IMG/VR virus record: IMGVR_UViG_3300005563_000625
Location: 1-23,654 of that record
Length of the DNA: 23,654 nucleotides
Direction: 5' to 3' (one strand)
Source of the DNA: a virus
In this document: positions 22,340-23,654 of the stretch, piece by piece
Numbering within the stretch: position 1 is the first letter of the stretch
How the letters are laid out: the number at the start of each line of letters is the position of its first letter
The notes under the pieces: generated by a model
What the model saw: only the letters and a program-made list of their open reading frames with translations
The model's database searches: none
What the model was told of the DNA's origin: nothing
Program-made: the position numbers and the translations under genes

Positions 22340-22548
22340 AAACCACCATCAGCGGAATCCTCGCGGCACTCAGTTCGTTCTTGGCCTTCATCGCACTCGC
22401 GCCGCCCGAGCTCCAGAACCAAATACCGCAGGTGTTTCCTGAGAAGTATCGAGGAACGATTGCGCTCATTCTCGCCTTCCTCGCGTTCGGCTTTCGCTCC
22501 TACCAATCGCACGCCACGGCTGACAAGCCGCCACAGAAGGAACCATGA
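22336..22548 (+). CDS. Holin-like membrane protein
   Basis: This encodes 70 residues starting MKTTISG. The ATG overlaps the previous stop, with GAGGGGA about nine bases upstream as a possible SD. Membrane helices lie at about 4-22 (TISGILAALSSFLAFIALA) and 40-55 (GTIALILAFLAFGFRS). A periplasmic or cytoplasmic loop with PPELQNQIPQ lies between them, and the tail is charged (ADKPPQKEP). Two-helix proteins of this size in pairs are typical for holin/antiholin genes. The open frame continues far upstream to 22042, but only as a shadow of the spike gene. Confidence 0.6.
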   Translation: MKTTISGILAALSSFLAFIALAPPELQNQIPQVFPEKYRGTIALILAFLAFGFRSYQSHATADKPPQKEP

Positions 22549-22838
22549 CGCGAATCCTCCCACTACTGGCCTTCGCTCTGCTCGGCTGTGCTGCCCCAAA
22601 CGTCCCAACCGTTGGCATCGTGCCAGACCCAGCCGATGCGCGGTGGACCTGGCAGAACACCGGCTACAGCCGCTCGTACGGAACGTGGTCGGATTGGCAG
22701 CGCTATTTGAACTCTCGCAACGCAGTGCTGAAGCCGGTTCCAGCGTGGCCCCACTACGACGCGAACACCCGATACACGCTCCAGCCGGGCCTTGAATCTC
22801 TCGATCACTACCTAACCAGACAACCAACCGACCCATAA
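22545..22838 (+). CDS. Small lipoprotein (outer-membrane spanin candidate)
   Basis: This encodes 97 residues. MTRILPLLAFALLGC is a lipoprotein signal with Cys15 as the lipidated residue. The mature part is rich in Pro, Trp and Tyr (DARWTWQNTGYSRSYGTWSDWQRYL, then PAWPHYDANTRY). It has AAGGAA before the ATG, and its start overlaps the holin-like gene's stop. The place after holin-like genes suggests an outer-membrane spanin of the Rz1 type, but it lacks the proline-rich form of Rz1 and a matching inner-membrane partner is not evident. Superinfection exclusion is another possible role for a phage lipoprotein. Confidence 0.6.
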   Translation: MTRILPLLAFALLGCAAPNVPTVGIVPDPADARWTWQNTGYSRSYGTWSDWQRYLNSRNAVLKPVPAWPHYDANTRYTLQPGLESLDHYLTRQPTDP

Positions 22839-22840
22839 TT

Positions 22841-23083
22841 ATGCACTACAGAAACGGCAGAGAAGCAAAGAACGGCGACAAGATCGTCCGCTTGAACGGC
22901 GGAAACATCGAAGCATTCGGCGTGCTGCACAGCGCGATACCCGGCAACGACTACTGCAACGGCAGTATTGCCGTGGTTCAGTCCGCTCAGGAATACGCCT
23001 GCATGTGCGACTGCATCCACATCGAAGACCTAGCGGCACTCCTCGCGGAGAAGGGGCTCGATAAACGCCCGGAAGGGAAGTGA
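22841..23083 (+). CDS. Small conserved-type phage protein (SH3/KOW-like)
   Basis: This encodes 80 residues. The N-terminus NGREAKNGDKIVRLNGGNIEAFGVL has the GD-hydrophobic pattern of small beta-barrel (KOW or SH3-like) domains. DYCNGSIAVV and YACMCDCIHIEDL add four cysteines toward the C-terminus. The end (LLAEKGLDKRPEGK) is a charged helix. Similar small 'NGR.AK.GD' proteins are scattered in phage accessory regions and have no known function. The ATG comes two bases after the lipoprotein stop and no SD is clear. Confidence 0.65.
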   Translation: MHYRNGREAKNGDKIVRLNGGNIEAFGVLHSAIPGNDYCNGSIAVVQSAQEYACMCDCIHIEDLAALLAEKGLDKRPEGK

Positions 23084-23088
23084 CCACT

Positions 23089-23457
23089 ATGAAAAACCTC
23101 CTCCTCTCCATCACCCTCATCGCTGCCGTCATTTGCCTGCCCGGCTGCGACACCGCCGGCAAGCTGACTCCGCAGGGTCAAGCCGTGCTCGATGTCGCCA
23201 AGCCGATCGCAGACGCGGCCATTGTCGCAGCCGCCGCGCATTACGGCGTTCCGCCTTCCTCATCCACGGCAGTAATTGCCGCAGTCGATTCCATTTGGGG
23301 CGCCTACATCCAAGCGCAGAATGGTCAGCCCGTGGACCAAGGCGCGACCGCACCGGAGATTGGGCGGGCCATCTCTTCCAACGTGCCTGCGGGCGCCACA
23401 CCGGCTCAGACAACGGCCATCCTGCAAGCTGCCGCGCAAGCTCTGACCGCCAAGTAA
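23089..23457 (+). CDS. Second small lipoprotein
   Basis: This encodes 122 residues from ATG (MKNLLLSITLIAAV). A GTG at 23080 overlapping the previous stop is an alternative start. The signal peptide ends in CLPGC with Cys20 as lipid site. The mature part is Ala-rich and helical (GQAVLDVAKPIADAAIVAAAAHYG, then TAVIAAVDSIWGAYIQ, and TPAQTTAILQAAAQAL). It resembles bacterial and phage putative lipoproteins of unknown function. It could act in lysis or exclusion. Two lipoproteins within 1 kb is uncommon in a phage late operon. Confidence 0.65.
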   Translation: MKNLLLSITLIAAVICLPGCDTAGKLTPQGQAVLDVAKPIADAAIVAAAAHYGVPPSSSTAVIAAVDSIWGAYIQAQNGQPVDQGATAPEIGRAISSNVPAGATPAQTTAILQAAAQALTAK

Positions 23458-23462
23458 CCGCC

Positions 23463-23537
23463 GTGAAACTCGCAATCGCAATCATCCTGGCAATCGGCGG
23501 GGTTGCCGTGTTGACAGCGGCGGCGATGCGAAGATGA
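23463..23537 (+). CDS. 24-residue membrane micropeptide
   Basis: A GTG start gives 24 residues: a VKLAIAIILAIGG core with one hydrophobic helix and an RR end. It lies five bases after the lipoprotein stop and overlaps the next ATG (ATGA), which supports real translation. The size and single helix resemble small phage membrane peptides. The last part of the gene contains TTGACA. Confidence 0.5.
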   Translation: MKLAIAIILAIGGVAVLTAAAMRR

Positions 23538-23638
23538 AAGCAGCCGCCAAACGTGCAATCGCGCATTTAAAGGCCACTCTGGCAAAGTGGAAGCGCGAGC
23601 GACGCGAGGCGGTGAAGAGAGGGAAGGTAAGGCGATGA
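23534..23638 (+). CDS. 34-residue basic peptide
   Basis: This encodes 34 residues starting MKAAAKRAIAHLKATL. It is very basic (KWKRERREAVKRGKVRR). It overlaps both neighbours by ATGA and has TTGACA 17 bases before the start. The function is unknown; nucleic acid or membrane binding is possible for such a cationic helix. Confidence 0.5.
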   Translation: MKAAAKRAIAHLKATLAKWKRERREAVKRGKVRR

Positions 23639-23654
23639 GACCTCGCCGAATCCG
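23635..23654 (+). CDS. Start of next gene, cut by window end
   Basis: An ATG overlaps the stop of the basic peptide (ATGA) and opens MRPRRI before the window ends. An endolysin would be expected somewhere downstream, but the visible residues do not show it. Confidence 0.4.

Noticed and set aside
1-23654. CRISPR array, insertion sequence or integrase
   Set aside because: No regularly spaced repeats, transposase-like or recombinase-like proteins were found in either strand.

Overview
The window is one continuous stretch of a tailed-phage (or prophage) genome. It holds most of a lambda-type morphogenesis region: small terminase, large terminase of the GpA family, portal of the gpB family, S49 capsid protease, scaffold, major capsid protein, neck genes, tail tube, tape measure, fibre, tailspike and the start of a lysis region. 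The host cannot be named from sequence alone. The region is GC-rich and most starts lack a clear Shine-Dalgarno sequence. That suggests a host lineage with weak SD use, such as Verrucomicrobiota, but this is an inference. No integrase, repressor or att site was seen, so temperate versus virulent stays open.

Layout. Bases 1-1992 are a leftward operon of nine small, mostly overlapping genes (ATGA couplings), including an Rmf/CrpP-like protein, a GAGRKP/ribbon-helix-helix-like protein and an 'ANARLLAAAPDLL' accessory protein. Bases 1993-2633 are non-coding; the left end holds four dyad symmetries that look like operators. From 2634 everything reads rightward: small terminase; a 402-base non-coding segment with a 24-bp inverted repeat abutting a tRNA with a CAT anticodon; the large terminase; three extra genes (membrane, HTH-like, DUF3102-like); then connector, portal, protease, scaffold, major capsid and a capsid-associated protein, closed by a clear Rho-independent terminator at 12112-12149. 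Neck and tail genes follow (12169-18833), then two adhesins (18858-22163). Last come small membrane proteins and lipoproteins that look like holin/spanin parts (22160 onward). No endolysin lies inside the window.

The most unusual signal is a repeated TGACA(C) box (most often TTGACAC) placed 13-17 bases before the start codon of about eleven rightward genes that lack an evident SD. The box is not followed by a -10 element and is absent before the leftward genes. It may be a late-gene translational or regulatory signal. The other notable items are the structured RNA region around the tRNA, a terminase with an enlarged zinc-binding region and a changed Walker B motif, a structural-type protein carrying a Sec signal peptide, and a module shared between the two adjacent adhesins.
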